A DNA stretch of 64,000 nt from Micromonospora peucetia (GTDB taxonomy: Bacteria > Actinomycetota > Actinomycetes > Mycobacteriales > Micromonosporaceae). The notes beneath the pieces are model-generated. The model was not told the origin of the DNA and searched no databases. It saw only the letters and a program-made list of their open reading frames with translations. The stretch lies in the NCBI RefSeq assembly GCF_900091625.1, contig NZ_FMIC01000002.1, positions 2,542,001-2,606,000 of the forward strand. Reading direction: 5' to 3'. Each line of letters begins with the position of its first letter. Position 1 is the first letter of the stretch. Below, piece after piece: positions 52,762-61,218 of the stretch. The translations under genes were made by a program, and so were the position numbers.

Positions 52762-53772
52762 TTGTCAGCTGTCCTGGAGATCGAAGGTCTCCGCAAGACG
52801 TACAAGAGTCGTCGGCGCGGCACCCGCAACGCGCTCGACGGTTTCGACATGCGGGTCGAAGAAGGGCAGGTGCACGGCTTCCTCGGCCCCAACGGGTCGG
52901 GTAAGACCACCACGCTGCGTACGCTGCTCGGGCTCATCCGGCCCGACGGCGGCCGGATGGCGGTCCTCGGGCACGAGGTGCCCGCAGCGCTGCCCGCCGT
53001 CGCCGGCCAGGTCGGCGCGATCGTGGAGAGCCCGCAGTTCTTCCCGCACTTCACGGCGCGGGACACCCTGTCGCTGCTCGCCGGCGCCGGTGACGTGCCG
53101 CAGCACCGGGTCGACGAGGTGCTGGAACTGGTCGGGCTGCGCGACCGGGCCGGCGAGCGGGTCAAGACCTACTCGCTCGGCATGAAGCAGCGACTCGCCG
53201 TCGCCTCGGCCCTGCTGAAGAACCCGAAGCTGCTGATCCTCGACGAGCCGGCCAACGGCCTCGACCCGGGCGGCATCCGGGAGATGCGCACGCTGACGCG
53301 TAACCTCGCGGAGTCGGGGATGACCGTGCTGCTCTCCAGCCACATCCTCGGCGAGATCCAGTTGATCTGCGACTCGGTCACCATCATCTCGCTCGGTCGG
53401 CGGGTGTCCTACGGGCCGGTCGAGCAGGTGCTCGCCCAGCACTCCTCCGGCGCGGTCCGGGTGCGGCTGGAAGCGGTCACCGACCTGCCGGTCGCCGCCG
53501 AGGCGCTGACCCGCGCCGGGATCCGGGTGGACGGTCAGGCCGACCACCTGATGCTCGCCGGGGTCGACAAGCCGGCCACGGTGACCCGGCTCCTCGCCGA
53601 GCAGGGCCTCTACGTCAGCGAACTCGTTCCGGTCGCCGTCGACCTGGAGAGCGTCTTCCTTGAACTGACCGCCACCGCCCCGGTACCCGGCCAGCACCGG
53701 CAGGTCGACCAGTCCACGAAGGTCGGTGGGGCGGGCCAGCCCGGTGCCACCGGAGGAGGGTGGGGCGCATGA
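52762..53772 (+). CDS. ABC exporter ATP-binding protein
   Basis: This 336-aa protein starts at TTG 52762 (MSAVLEIEGLRKTYKS), with GGGGGAGG 6 nt upstream. The longer frame into the repeats is not credible. It has Walker A F-L-G-P-N-G-S-G-K-T-T-T, signature Y-S-L-G-M-K-Q-R, Walker B L-L-I-L-D-E-P-A-N-G-L-D-P and the H-loop S-S-H-I-L. It resembles ATPases of antibiotic or bacteriocin-type exporters (BcrA-like). The C-terminal 30 residues are a loose Gly-rich tail. It overlaps the permease gene by ATGA. Confidence 0.88.
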   Translation: MSAVLEIEGLRKTYKSRRRGTRNALDGFDMRVEEGQVHGFLGPNGSGKTTTLRTLLGLIRPDGGRMAVLGHEVPAALPAVAGQVGAIVESPQFFPHFTARDTLSLLAGAGDVPQHRVDEVLELVGLRDRAGERVKTYSLGMKQRLAVASALLKNPKLLILDEPANGLDPGGIREMRTLTRNLAESGMTVLLSSHILGEIQLICDSVTIISLGRRVSYGPVEQVLAQHSSGAVRVRLEAVTDLPVAAEALTRAGIRVDGQADHLMLAGVDKPATVTRLLAEQGLYVSELVPVAVDLESVFLELTATAPVPGQHRQVDQSTKVGGAGQPGATGGGWGA

Positions 53773-54785
53773 GCCTCTACCGTACGGAGCTGCGCCGGCT
53801 CGCCAAGCGGCGCTTCACCCGATGGATGAGCCTGCTGGGCCTGTTGGTGCTGGCAGCGGTGGTGGTGGGGATCTTCGCCAGCAACGAGAAGATCGACGCC
53901 GCCGCGCTGGCGAAGGCCGAGCGCGCCGCCGAACAGCAGTGGCAGCGGGACGTCCAGCAGAACGCGCAGTACCGGGCGGAGTGCGACAAGGCGAAGGCCG
54001 CCGGTACGAGCCAGGACGGGGGCTTCCCGGAGGACTGCTCGGTCATCCAGCCGCCGCCGCGGGAGGCGATCCAGACGGACTGGTTCCTGCCCTCCACCTT
54101 CGACTTCCGGAAGAACTTCGGGTTCGCGCTGCTGCCGCTCGCGGCGATCCTGGCGTTGGTCGGGTTCGTTGTCGGTGCCTCCTTCGTCGGGGCGGAGTGG
54201 AACACCGGCGGCATGATGAACCTGCTGCTGTGGCGGCCGAAGCGGCTGACCGTACTCCTGACGAAGCTGGCGGCTCTGCTCACCGGGCTGGTCGCCCTGG
54301 CGGTGCCCACGACGGTGCTCTGGTTCGGCAGCTTCTGGCTGGTCGCCACCTTCCGCGGCAGCACGGAGAAGATGACCTCCGGGGTCTGGCAGTCCTTTGC
54401 CCTCACCGGGCTGCGCGGGTTGGTGCTCGCCCTGTTCGCCGCGACCATCGGGTTCGCGCTCGCCTCGCTGGGGCGGCACACCGCGATGGCCCTGGGCGGG
54501 GCGATCGGCGTGATGGTGGTCGGCCAGTTCGGTCTCGCCATCCTGCTGCAGATGGCGGGGGTGCGCTTCGCCGAGGCGTGGTTGCTGCCCACCTACGCCT
54601 TGGCCTGGCTGGACAAGAAGGTGACGCTGGAGGACTGGGACGCCTGCCAGGCCACCTACTTCGGCGATTGCAAACCGGACACGATGGACATCACCTGGCA
54701 GCAGTCCTCGGTGATGATGGCGGTCGGGTTCACGGTGATCCTCGGCGCGGCCCTCTGGACGATGCGCAGGCGGGACATCTCCTGA
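53769..54785 (+). CDS. ABC exporter permease
   Basis: This 338-aa membrane protein has one helix near the N-terminus (LLGLLVLAAVVVGIFA). An extracytoplasmic loop of about 85 residues with two Cys follows, then five further helices ending M-R-R-R-D. This is the usual plan of ABC-2-type permeases paired with BcrA-like ATPases. It is coupled to the ATPase by an ATGA overlap. The substrate is unknown; detoxification or export of a membrane-active compound is plausible. Confidence 0.82.
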   Translation: MSLYRTELRRLAKRRFTRWMSLLGLLVLAAVVVGIFASNEKIDAAALAKAERAAEQQWQRDVQQNAQYRAECDKAKAAGTSQDGGFPEDCSVIQPPPREAIQTDWFLPSTFDFRKNFGFALLPLAAILALVGFVVGASFVGAEWNTGGMMNLLLWRPKRLTVLLTKLAALLTGLVALAVPTTVLWFGSFWLVATFRGSTEKMTSGVWQSFALTGLRGLVLALFAATIGFALASLGRHTAMALGGAIGVMVVGQFGLAILLQMAGVRFAEAWLLPTYALAWLDKKVTLEDWDACQATYFGDCKPDTMDITWQQSSVMMAVGFTVILGAALWTMRRRDIS

Positions 54786-55154
54786 CCGTGGGCGGTGCGG
54801 CCGGCGGCTCTCCCCGGCCCTCGGTCGTACCGCCGCATCCGGGTTGCCGGACCGGCGCACCGCCCCCGCGCCGGGGGCTGCCGAACCGGAGCGTCGCCCC
54901 GCGCCGGGGCCCCTTAGCCGGAGCGCCGCGGCGTGCCGTCGAACCGGAGCACGGCCCGGACGGTTTGCGGGGATTTCGCGGGGCCGGGTACGGCTTGAAC
55001 CGGAGTGCACGGCCCGGGCGGTTCGGCGGCGGGCACGGCATGAACCGGAGTGGACACGTTCCGGCACCGTCGTCCGATGCGAACCGGGTCGGCCCTGGTT
55101 AGGCTGGGGGTCCCCGGTCGGGGTCCGCCCGCCAGCAGCCCCACGAGGAGCGCC
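54786..55154. repeat. Non-coding gap with degenerate GAACCGGAG repeats
   Basis: This gap of about 370 bp holds no credible gene. GAACCGGAG occurs at 54883, 54941, 54997 and 55042, with a related GCCGGAGCG near 54917, each followed by a G/C-rich stretch that is partly shared (CACGGCCCGG). These are degenerate dispersed direct repeats. The last 15 bp contain the GAGGAG ribosome site of the next gene. Confidence 0.6.
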
Positions 55155-55781
<627 letters not shown>

Positions 55782-55871
55782 CCCGTAGTCCGGGACCAGC
55801 CGGGCAACGCCGAAACGGGCCTTATCGGGCAAGAGTGAACAAATAGCAGGTGCGCGCGGCTCGGTGATCGG

Positions 55872-55919
55872 GATCTTGGTGAGAAAAGGCCCTCAGAGGG
55901 GCCACTTCGTACCAAGATC
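55872..55919. terminator. Hairpin after the DUF3263 gene
   Basis: GATCTTGGT (55872-55880) pairs with ACCAAGATC (55911-55919). An inner GGCCCTC/GAGGGGCC stem sits within, with an AAAA bulge. It lies about 90 nt past the stop and could end both that transcript and leftward read-through. Confidence 0.5.
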
Positions 55920-56084
55920 TCGTCGCAACCGGGCCACCCACAGCCGCAACCGTCACCCACGACCGCAACCGGTACAGCCCCGCCGAGCCCTGTCGGGTCG
56001 GTCGCTCCGTTGACCGCTCGCCGCGTCCTACGACCGGTCCTGGCCCCCGACCTGTCCGTGTCCGCTCGATCTGAGCCGATGTCG

Positions 56085-56203
56085 CCGCAGCGGCACCGCA
56101 CCAGTGGCCGGCCGCCATGCCAGGGACGCCGGGACGCCGGGACGCCGCAGCGGCACCGCACCGGTGGCCGGCCGCCATGCCCGGGACGCCGGGACGCCGG
56201 GAC
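56085..56203. repeat. 60-bp tandem duplication
   Basis: Two adjacent 60-bp units (56085-56144 and 56145-56203) differ by only a few bases. Each contains GCCGCAGCGGCACCGCACC and ends in GGGACGCC triplets. The unit length is a multiple of three, but no coding frame is evident. Confidence 0.8.
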
Positions 56204-56359
56204 GGTACCGCATCGGCGGCCAGCCGCCCTGCCCGAGGCGCCGGGGCGGCATGCCGGTGACCCGGGCGGGTACGCGGCTGTCGTTCCGGGCCGCGTCTCG
56301 CGGCCGGTTCACGTTCCGGGCCGTGACCTGCGGCCCGGGGCCGACGGAGGGAGCGGGCG

Positions 56360-57076
56360 ATGACGCAGATCAACCCGAGCCGGCCATCGGACGGTGCGAC
56401 CGGCACCGCACAGCAGGCCCGGCAGGAGGCGTCCCGGGTCGGGCACCAGGCGGCCCAGGCCGGCGGACAAGTCGCGCACACCGCCGCCGAACAGGGCGGA
56501 CAGGTGGCGTCGGAGGCACGCCGGCAGGCGCGCAACCTGACGGGCGAGGCCGGCACGCAGTTGCGCGACCAGGCCCGGGCACAGCAGCACCGGGCAGCCG
56601 ACGGGCTGCGCGGCATCGGGCGTGAACTCGACTCGATGGCGGAGCGGAGTGCGGACTCCGGGTTGGCCGGTCAGGCGGTCCGCCGGGTGGCGGACGCCGC
56701 CCAGCAGGCGGCCGGCTGGCTCGACGAGCGCGAACCCGGGGCGGTGGCCGACGAGGTGCGGGCGTACGCGCGCCGGCACCCGGGCACCTTCCTGGCCGGC
56801 GCGGCCGTGGCCGGCGTACTGGTCGGGCGGCTCACCCGGAACCTGACCGCCTCGGGCGACGGGGCGCGGGGCGCCAGCCAGCCGTCGACCCCACAGCCGG
56901 CCGCCGCGCCGACCAGGCCAGCCGCCGCGCCCGGCATGACCGGGCCGCAGCCGTACGAGCGGACGGTCGAGGCGCCGTACCGGCCCGAGGAGGCGTACAC
57001 CGGGATGGCCCGGGTGCGTAACGCCTCGCCGCCCGGCCGGCAGGGGCCGGACATCCCGGGTGGGGTGGCGCCGTGA
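56360..57076 (+). CDS. Coiled-coil protein of the envelope cluster
   Basis: This 238-aa protein has a long Gln/Ala-rich amphipathic region (about residues 15-130, with repeated A-x-Q-x-x-Q/A-x-x-A patterns) followed by a short hydrophobic stretch (F-L-A-G-A-A-V-A-G-V-L-V-G). The C-terminal tail is Pro-rich and disordered. It overlaps the DUF1469 gene by 4 nt and heads a three-gene unit with DUF1469 and DUF3618 proteins, a standard actinobacterial arrangement thought to act at the membrane under stress. The function is not established. Confidence 0.7.
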   Translation: MTQINPSRPSDGATGTAQQARQEASRVGHQAAQAGGQVAHTAAEQGGQVASEARRQARNLTGEAGTQLRDQARAQQHRAADGLRGIGRELDSMAERSADSGLAGQAVRRVADAAQQAAGWLDEREPGAVADEVRAYARRHPGTFLAGAAVAGVLVGRLTRNLTASGDGARGASQPSTPQPAAAPTRPAAAPGMTGPQPYERTVEAPYRPEEAYTGMARVRNASPPGRQGPDIPGGVAP

Positions 57077-57465
57077 GCGCCCCGGAGAAGGAGCGGACGC
57101 AGTCGGTCGGCGACCTGTTGGGCGACGTGACCCGGGACTTCTCCACGCTGGTCCGCAAGGAGGTCGAACTGGCCAAGGCGGAGCTGCGCGAGGAGGCGGG
57201 TCAGGCCGGCAAGGTTGGCGGCATGTTCGGCGGGGCCGCGCTGGCCGGTTTCCTGACGGTGCTGTTCGTGTCGTACGCGCTGTGGTGGGGGCTGTCCAAC
57301 GTGATGGACCAGGGCTGGGCCGCGCTGATCGTGGCCGTCCTCTGGGCCGCCGTCACGGGTGTCCTGCTCGCCAACGCGCGGGCGAAGCTGGCGCAGTTGC
57401 GCTCGGTGCTGCCCCGGACGAAGCAGACCGTACGGGAGATGCCGAACGCGGTGCGAGGCCGGTGA
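57073..57465 (+). CDS. DUF1469 / phage holin superfamily III-like membrane protein
   Basis: This 130-aa protein has an N-terminal amphipathic helix with L-V-R-K-E-V-E-L-A-K-A-E-L, then two transmembrane helices (A-G-F-L-T-V-L-F-V-S-Y-A-L-W-W and A-L-I-V-A-V-L-W-A-A-V) and a basic tail. The pattern is that of DUF1469/PhhE proteins, annotated as holin-like but found as chromosomal envelope proteins. GTG 57073 overlaps the preceding stop. Confidence 0.85.
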   Translation: MSAPEKERTQSVGDLLGDVTRDFSTLVRKEVELAKAELREEAGQAGKVGGMFGGAALAGFLTVLFVSYALWWGLSNVMDQGWAALIVAVLWAAVTGVLLANARAKLAQLRSVLPRTKQTVREMPNAVRGR

Positions 57466-57488
57466 ACCAGTCGGGAGGGGAGCAGATC

Positions 57489-58184
57489 ATGTCCAACGAT
57501 CCGGACCGGATCCGGTGGGAGATCGAGAACACCCGGAACGAACTGAGCAGCGACGTCGACGCGCTGGCCGACAGGGTCAACCCGCGACGGATCGCCGGTG
57601 AGCGCGTCGGGCAGGCCCGTGGCGTGCTCACCCGGGCCAGGGAGAAGGTGATGGGCGTGCAGTCGGACGGGCACGGTGCCGGTCAGCGGATGTCGTACGC
57701 GACAGGTCAGCGGATGTCGCACGCGGCCGGATCGACGCGGGCGTTCGGGGAGCAGTCCCGGGAGCAGATGTCCCATGCCGCGGTCTCGGTGCGGGACGAG
57801 GCCCGCTCGCTCGGGCAGCAGTCCCGCCAGCAGGCACAGGGCAATCCCCTCGCCGCCGGCCTGATCGCCTTCGGCGCCGGGCTGCTGGTCTCGTCGCTGA
57901 TCCCGCCCAGCCGCCCCGAACGGCAGTGGGCCGGGCAGGCCAGAGGCATGGTGGGGGAACACGCCGACCAGTTGCGCGCGCAGGCCGGGCAGCTGCGGGA
58001 GCAGGCCGGCCAGGTCGGCCACGAGATGCGCGACAACCTGCGCGGACCGGCGCAGCAGGCGGCCGAGTCGGTGCGCTCCACCGCTGCCGGGGGCGCGTCC
58101 GCCGTCCGGGAGCAGGGTCGCGCGGCGGCCCACCAGACGCAGGGGCAGGCGCATGCGGCCGCCGACGACCTCCGTCGCCGCTGA
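57489..58184 (+). CDS. DUF3618 membrane-associated protein
   Basis: I start this 231-aa protein at ATG 57489 because GGGAGGGG lies 10 nt upstream; GTG 57462 overlapping the previous stop is an alternative. The N-terminus D-P-D-R-I-R-W-E-I-E-N-T-R-N-E-L-S-S-D-V-D-A-L is the DUF3618 signature. A Gln/Ser-rich linker, one transmembrane helix (about 120-140: GLIAFGAGLLVSSLIPP) and a Gln/Ala coiled coil follow. It is the third gene of the envelope cluster. Confidence 0.82.
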   Translation: MSNDPDRIRWEIENTRNELSSDVDALADRVNPRRIAGERVGQARGVLTRAREKVMGVQSDGHGAGQRMSYATGQRMSHAAGSTRAFGEQSREQMSHAAVSVRDEARSLGQQSRQQAQGNPLAAGLIAFGAGLLVSSLIPPSRPERQWAGQARGMVGEHADQLRAQAGQLREQAGQVGHEMRDNLRGPAQQAAESVRSTAAGGASAVREQGRAAAHQTQGQAHAAADDLRRR

Positions 58185-59052
58185 GGCGACCCGGGTGGTC
58201 GGGGCGGCGCGGACGATGCGGGTACGCTCCGCGTCCGCGCCGCCGCCCGGCCGGCCGGTCAACGAGGATCTGGTCTTCCGGTTCGGGCCGCTGGTCGGCG
58301 TGCTGGACGGCGCCAGCGTGCCGGAGGGCTTCGACACGGGGTGCGTGCACGGGACCGCCTGGTATGTCCGGCATCTCGCGGCCCGGCTCGGGCTGGCGGA
58401 GGCGATCCGCCCGACGGCGACCCTGATGAGCAACCTGGCGGCGGCGATCCTCGCGGTCCGGGCCGACCACGGCGGCGAGTGCGACCTGGACCATCCGGGC
58501 ACCCCGTCGAGCACGGTCTGCCTGCTACGCGACGGCGGCGACCACCTCGACCACCTGGTGCTCTGCGACAGCCCGCTGGTGCTCGACGTCGACGGCACCG
58601 TCGACGTGGTCACCGACGACCGGCTGGACTCCGCGATGGCCGACCTGCGTGCCACGGTCGTCGCCGTCCCGGCGGGTTCCGCCGATCCGGTCGACCGGAT
58701 CCGTCGGGCGGTCGGTGTGCAGCGGGAACGGATGAACCGGACGCACGGCTACTGGGTGGCGGCGGCTGACCCGGATGCGGCGTTCCACGCGGTGACCGGG
58801 ACGCTGCCGCTGCACGGGGCAGGTGCGGTACGCCGGGCGGCACTGCTCAGCGACGGCGCGTCGGCTCTGGTGGAGCAGTTCGGCCTGCTCGACTGGGCGG
58901 GGCTGCTGGACGTGGCGACCGTCGAGGGGCCGGGTGCGTTGATCGACCGGGTACGCGCCGCGGAACGCGACCACCCGGACCGGCTGCGCCGGCACAAGCG
59001 TGCGGACGACGCCTCGGTGGTGTTCTGCGAGTTCGACGTGGGCACCCCGTGA
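58153..59052 (+). CDS. PP2C-like serine/threonine phosphatase domain protein
   Basis: This protein of up to 299 aa has the PP2C plan. N-E-D-L-V-F-R-F-G-P-L-V-G-V-L-D-G-A-S carries the first metal Asp residues, L-L-S-D-G-A-S-A-L lies in the middle and D-D-A-S-V-V-F-C-E-F at the end. It probably dephosphorylates Ser/Thr-phosphorylated proteins or acts as a pseudophosphatase. ATG 58153 (overlapping the upstream gene by 32 nt, with AGGGGC) or ATG 58216 can start it. Confidence 0.75.
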   Translation: MRPPTTSVAAEATRVVGAARTMRVRSASAPPPGRPVNEDLVFRFGPLVGVLDGASVPEGFDTGCVHGTAWYVRHLAARLGLAEAIRPTATLMSNLAAAILAVRADHGGECDLDHPGTPSSTVCLLRDGGDHLDHLVLCDSPLVLDVDGTVDVVTDDRLDSAMADLRATVVAVPAGSADPVDRIRRAVGVQRERMNRTHGYWVAAADPDAAFHAVTGTLPLHGAGAVRRAALLSDGASALVEQFGLLDWAGLLDVATVEGPGALIDRVRAAERDHPDRLRRHKRADDASVVFCEFDVGTP

Positions 59053-59110
59053 CCGGCCCCGCCCGTGGGTTTCGGGCCGTGGTCGGCGGTTCCAGGCCGG
59101 TCGGGGTCGG

Positions 59111-60475
59111 TCAGGGCACGATGGCGGATTCCGGCGGGTGGCCCTCGCGCGGCGTCTGTTGCTGTTCCAGGTAACGGCGGCGCCATTCGGTCTCCCCGGC
59201 CTCCAGTTCCCGTTCCTCGTGGAACTTCTCCTGGCGCAGCTCCTGCCGCTTGTGCCGGTAGCGGACGGTGTCGATGATTGCCACGAGCACGATGACCACC
59301 ACCAGCAGGGTCAGCGCCCCGAAGGACGGTAGCGCGGTGCCCACCGGGATCAACGCGATCAGCACCACCAGCGCGAGCACCTGGAGCCGGTTGACCCGGT
59401 GCACGGTCCGGAACTGGAACCCCAGCACCGCCAGGAGATAGAGGGCCACGCCCCCGTACAACACGGCGGCGTCGAGCACGTCGATCCGCTCGTGCAACCC
59501 GACCCCGGTGGGGTCGCCGATCTCCGCCAGCACCCGCTTCAGGCCGAGGGCGAACAGGATGGTCCCGGCGATTATCGGCAGGTGCAGGTAGGTGTAGGCG
59601 TCCCGGGCGAGCGCGATCCGCGCGGGGCCGTGGACCCGGTGCAGCGCACGCTCCCCGGCGATCGCACGGCTGTCGAAGTAGATCCACCAAAGGGCGGCGA
59701 TCACCGCGATGCCGAGCGCCGACGCACCGATGATCGGCCAGGTGAGTGGCAGGCCGGCCTCCAGGCCCGGGCCCAGCCCGAGGGAGATGATCGACTCACC
59801 GAGCGCGATGAGCACGATCTGGGCGTGCCGTTCCGCCCAGTGCCCCGCCGAGACGATCGTCAGCCCCTCGTTGCGGGTCCGTTGGCTCACCGCGAACGCC
59901 ACGGCGACGGCCAGCACCCACAGCCCGACCCGGGCGACGGCCTCCGCGTCGCCGTCGAACAGGCGTTGCGGCACGAGCGCGGCGAGGAGCAGCAGGGAGA
60001 CGGTGATGAACGGCGGTACGGCGATCGTGCGCCAGCGGGGCCGCAGCCGCGGGTCGTTGCGGAGCGCGTACCAGAAGGCCAGCAGTTGGAGGTTCCGGAC
60101 CACCAGATAGCAGCCCGCGAAGACCAGGTCGCCGGGCAGCCCGGGGGGCTTGTCGGTGAACGCCTCCGGCAGCGACACCGACGCCACGAAGATCACGGCC
60201 ATGGTGGTGAACCCGAACAGGGGCATGATTCCCTGGTCGGCACGCACGACATTGCCGAGCGTGGCGAGACTGGTCCAGGCGGTCCACAGCAGCGCGAGCA
60301 CCAGGAGGCTACCCAACAGGCCGCCCTCGCCGAGGGTCTTCGCGGAAGCGTTTGTGACGTTGATGAACGCGAAGACGAAGACGAGGTCGTAGAAGAGTTC
60401 CAGCCGGGTGACCTTGGCCCCGGGGGCTGCCGGTGCCAGCCGATGGGTGCCCACCTGGACCTGGTCAGTGCTCAC
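59111..60475 (-). CDS. Low-temperature-requirement A (LtrA) family membrane protein
   Basis: This 454-aa protein has about 11-12 transmembrane helices. It shows the LtrA hallmark R-L-E-L-F-Y-D-L-V-F-V-F-A-F near the N-terminus and E-R-H-A-Q-I-V-L-I-A-L-G-E-S-I in the middle. A charged cytoplasmic tail with heptad-like E/R content follows. The biochemical function of LtrA proteins is unknown. GTG 60475 gives the usual short N-terminus; the upstream extension is non-coding. Confidence 0.88.
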   Translation of the reverse strand: MSTDQVQVGTHRLAPAAPGAKVTRLELFYDLVFVFAFINVTNASAKTLGEGGLLGSLLVLALLWTAWTSLATLGNVVRADQGIMPLFGFTTMAVIFVASVSLPEAFTDKPPGLPGDLVFAGCYLVVRNLQLLAFWYALRNDPRLRPRWRTIAVPPFITVSLLLLAALVPQRLFDGDAEAVARVGLWVLAVAVAFAVSQRTRNEGLTIVSAGHWAERHAQIVLIALGESIISLGLGPGLEAGLPLTWPIIGASALGIAVIAALWWIYFDSRAIAGERALHRVHGPARIALARDAYTYLHLPIIAGTILFALGLKRVLAEIGDPTGVGLHERIDVLDAAVLYGGVALYLLAVLGFQFRTVHRVNRLQVLALVVLIALIPVGTALPSFGALTLLVVVIVLVAIIDTVRYRHKRQELRQEKFHEERELEAGETEWRRRYLEQQQTPREGHPPESAIVP

Positions 60476-60693
60476 GGGCCAAGTTTCGCAGCGGCCGGGA
60501 AACCACGGCGGCGAACCGGGGGAACAGCGGAGGCTCACGCCGCGCCGCCCCGCGGCCCCCGACCGGACGGTGGTCAACAGCGGAGCGTGAGGTGGAACCT
60601 GATGCGGGCCGACCGGTCGGCACCTTCCGCCGGACCGCCAATCGGTGCCCGATGGGGTGGACTCGGGCCGGTGGTGGCGGCAGACTGCGGCAC

Positions 60694-61203
60694 GTGGCGG
60701 GAACGGTCCGGTTGGAGCCGGTGGACGAACGGAACCTGGAGCCGTTGCTCTCCGTAGCGGCTGCCGAGGCGGAGCCGGGCGACGTGATGCCGCCGGTGGA
60801 GGCTCCGGCGGGGTGGTCGCACGCCCGGCGGGAGGCGTTCCGGGAGTTCCACCGGGCGAGCTTCGGCGGTCTTCACGGCCCGACCGGCACCCGGATGTAC
60901 GCGATCCTGGCCGGCGGCGAGGTGGTCGGCGTGATCCGGATGGCCCACCGCGACGAGCCGGGCACCGTCGAGACCGGGATGTGGCTGGGGCGCTCCGCCC
61001 GGGGGCAGGGCATCGGCGCGGCCGCCCTGCGCGAGTTGCTGAACGAGGCGGCGGCGGCCGGGATGCGGCTCGTGGTCGCGGAGACCACCACCGACAATCA
61101 TGGCGCCGTGTCGGTGCTGGAGAAGTGCGGCGCGAAACTTCGCGAGGACGGCGGGAAGGTGCACGCCGAGATCTGCCTCGATTCGACGCTGCCAGCTCCG
61201 TGA
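60694..61203 (+). CDS. GNAT-family N-acetyltransferase
   Basis: This 169-aa protein has the GNAT acetyl-CoA loop G-R-S-A-R-G-Q-G-I-G-A-A-A-L-R-E-L-L (motif A, R/Q-x-x-G-x-G/A) and a following V-V-A-E-T-T-T-D-N-H-G-A-V-S-V-L-E-K-C-G-A motif B. It resembles RimJ-type acetyltransferases. The substrate is unknown. GTG 60694 is chosen because the upstream frame is unrelated. It is convergent with the AAA ATPase, with only 15 bp between stops. Confidence 0.85.
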   Translation: MAGTVRLEPVDERNLEPLLSVAAAEAEPGDVMPPVEAPAGWSHARREAFREFHRASFGGLHGPTGTRMYAILAGGEVVGVIRMAHRDEPGTVETGMWLGRSARGQGIGAAALRELLNEAAAAGMRLVVAETTTDNHGAVSVLEKCGAKLREDGGKVHAEICLDSTLPAP

Positions 61204-61218
61204 CGCCCCGGCCGCCCG

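Larger units (their letters stand above)
55782..56359. other. Non-coding gap with hairpin and 60-bp duplication
   Basis: There is no credible gene in these 578 bp. They contain the long imperfect hairpin at 55872-55919 and, further right, a 60-bp tandem duplication at 56085-56203. Frames crossing it are repetitive and lack ribosome sites. Confidence 0.6.
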
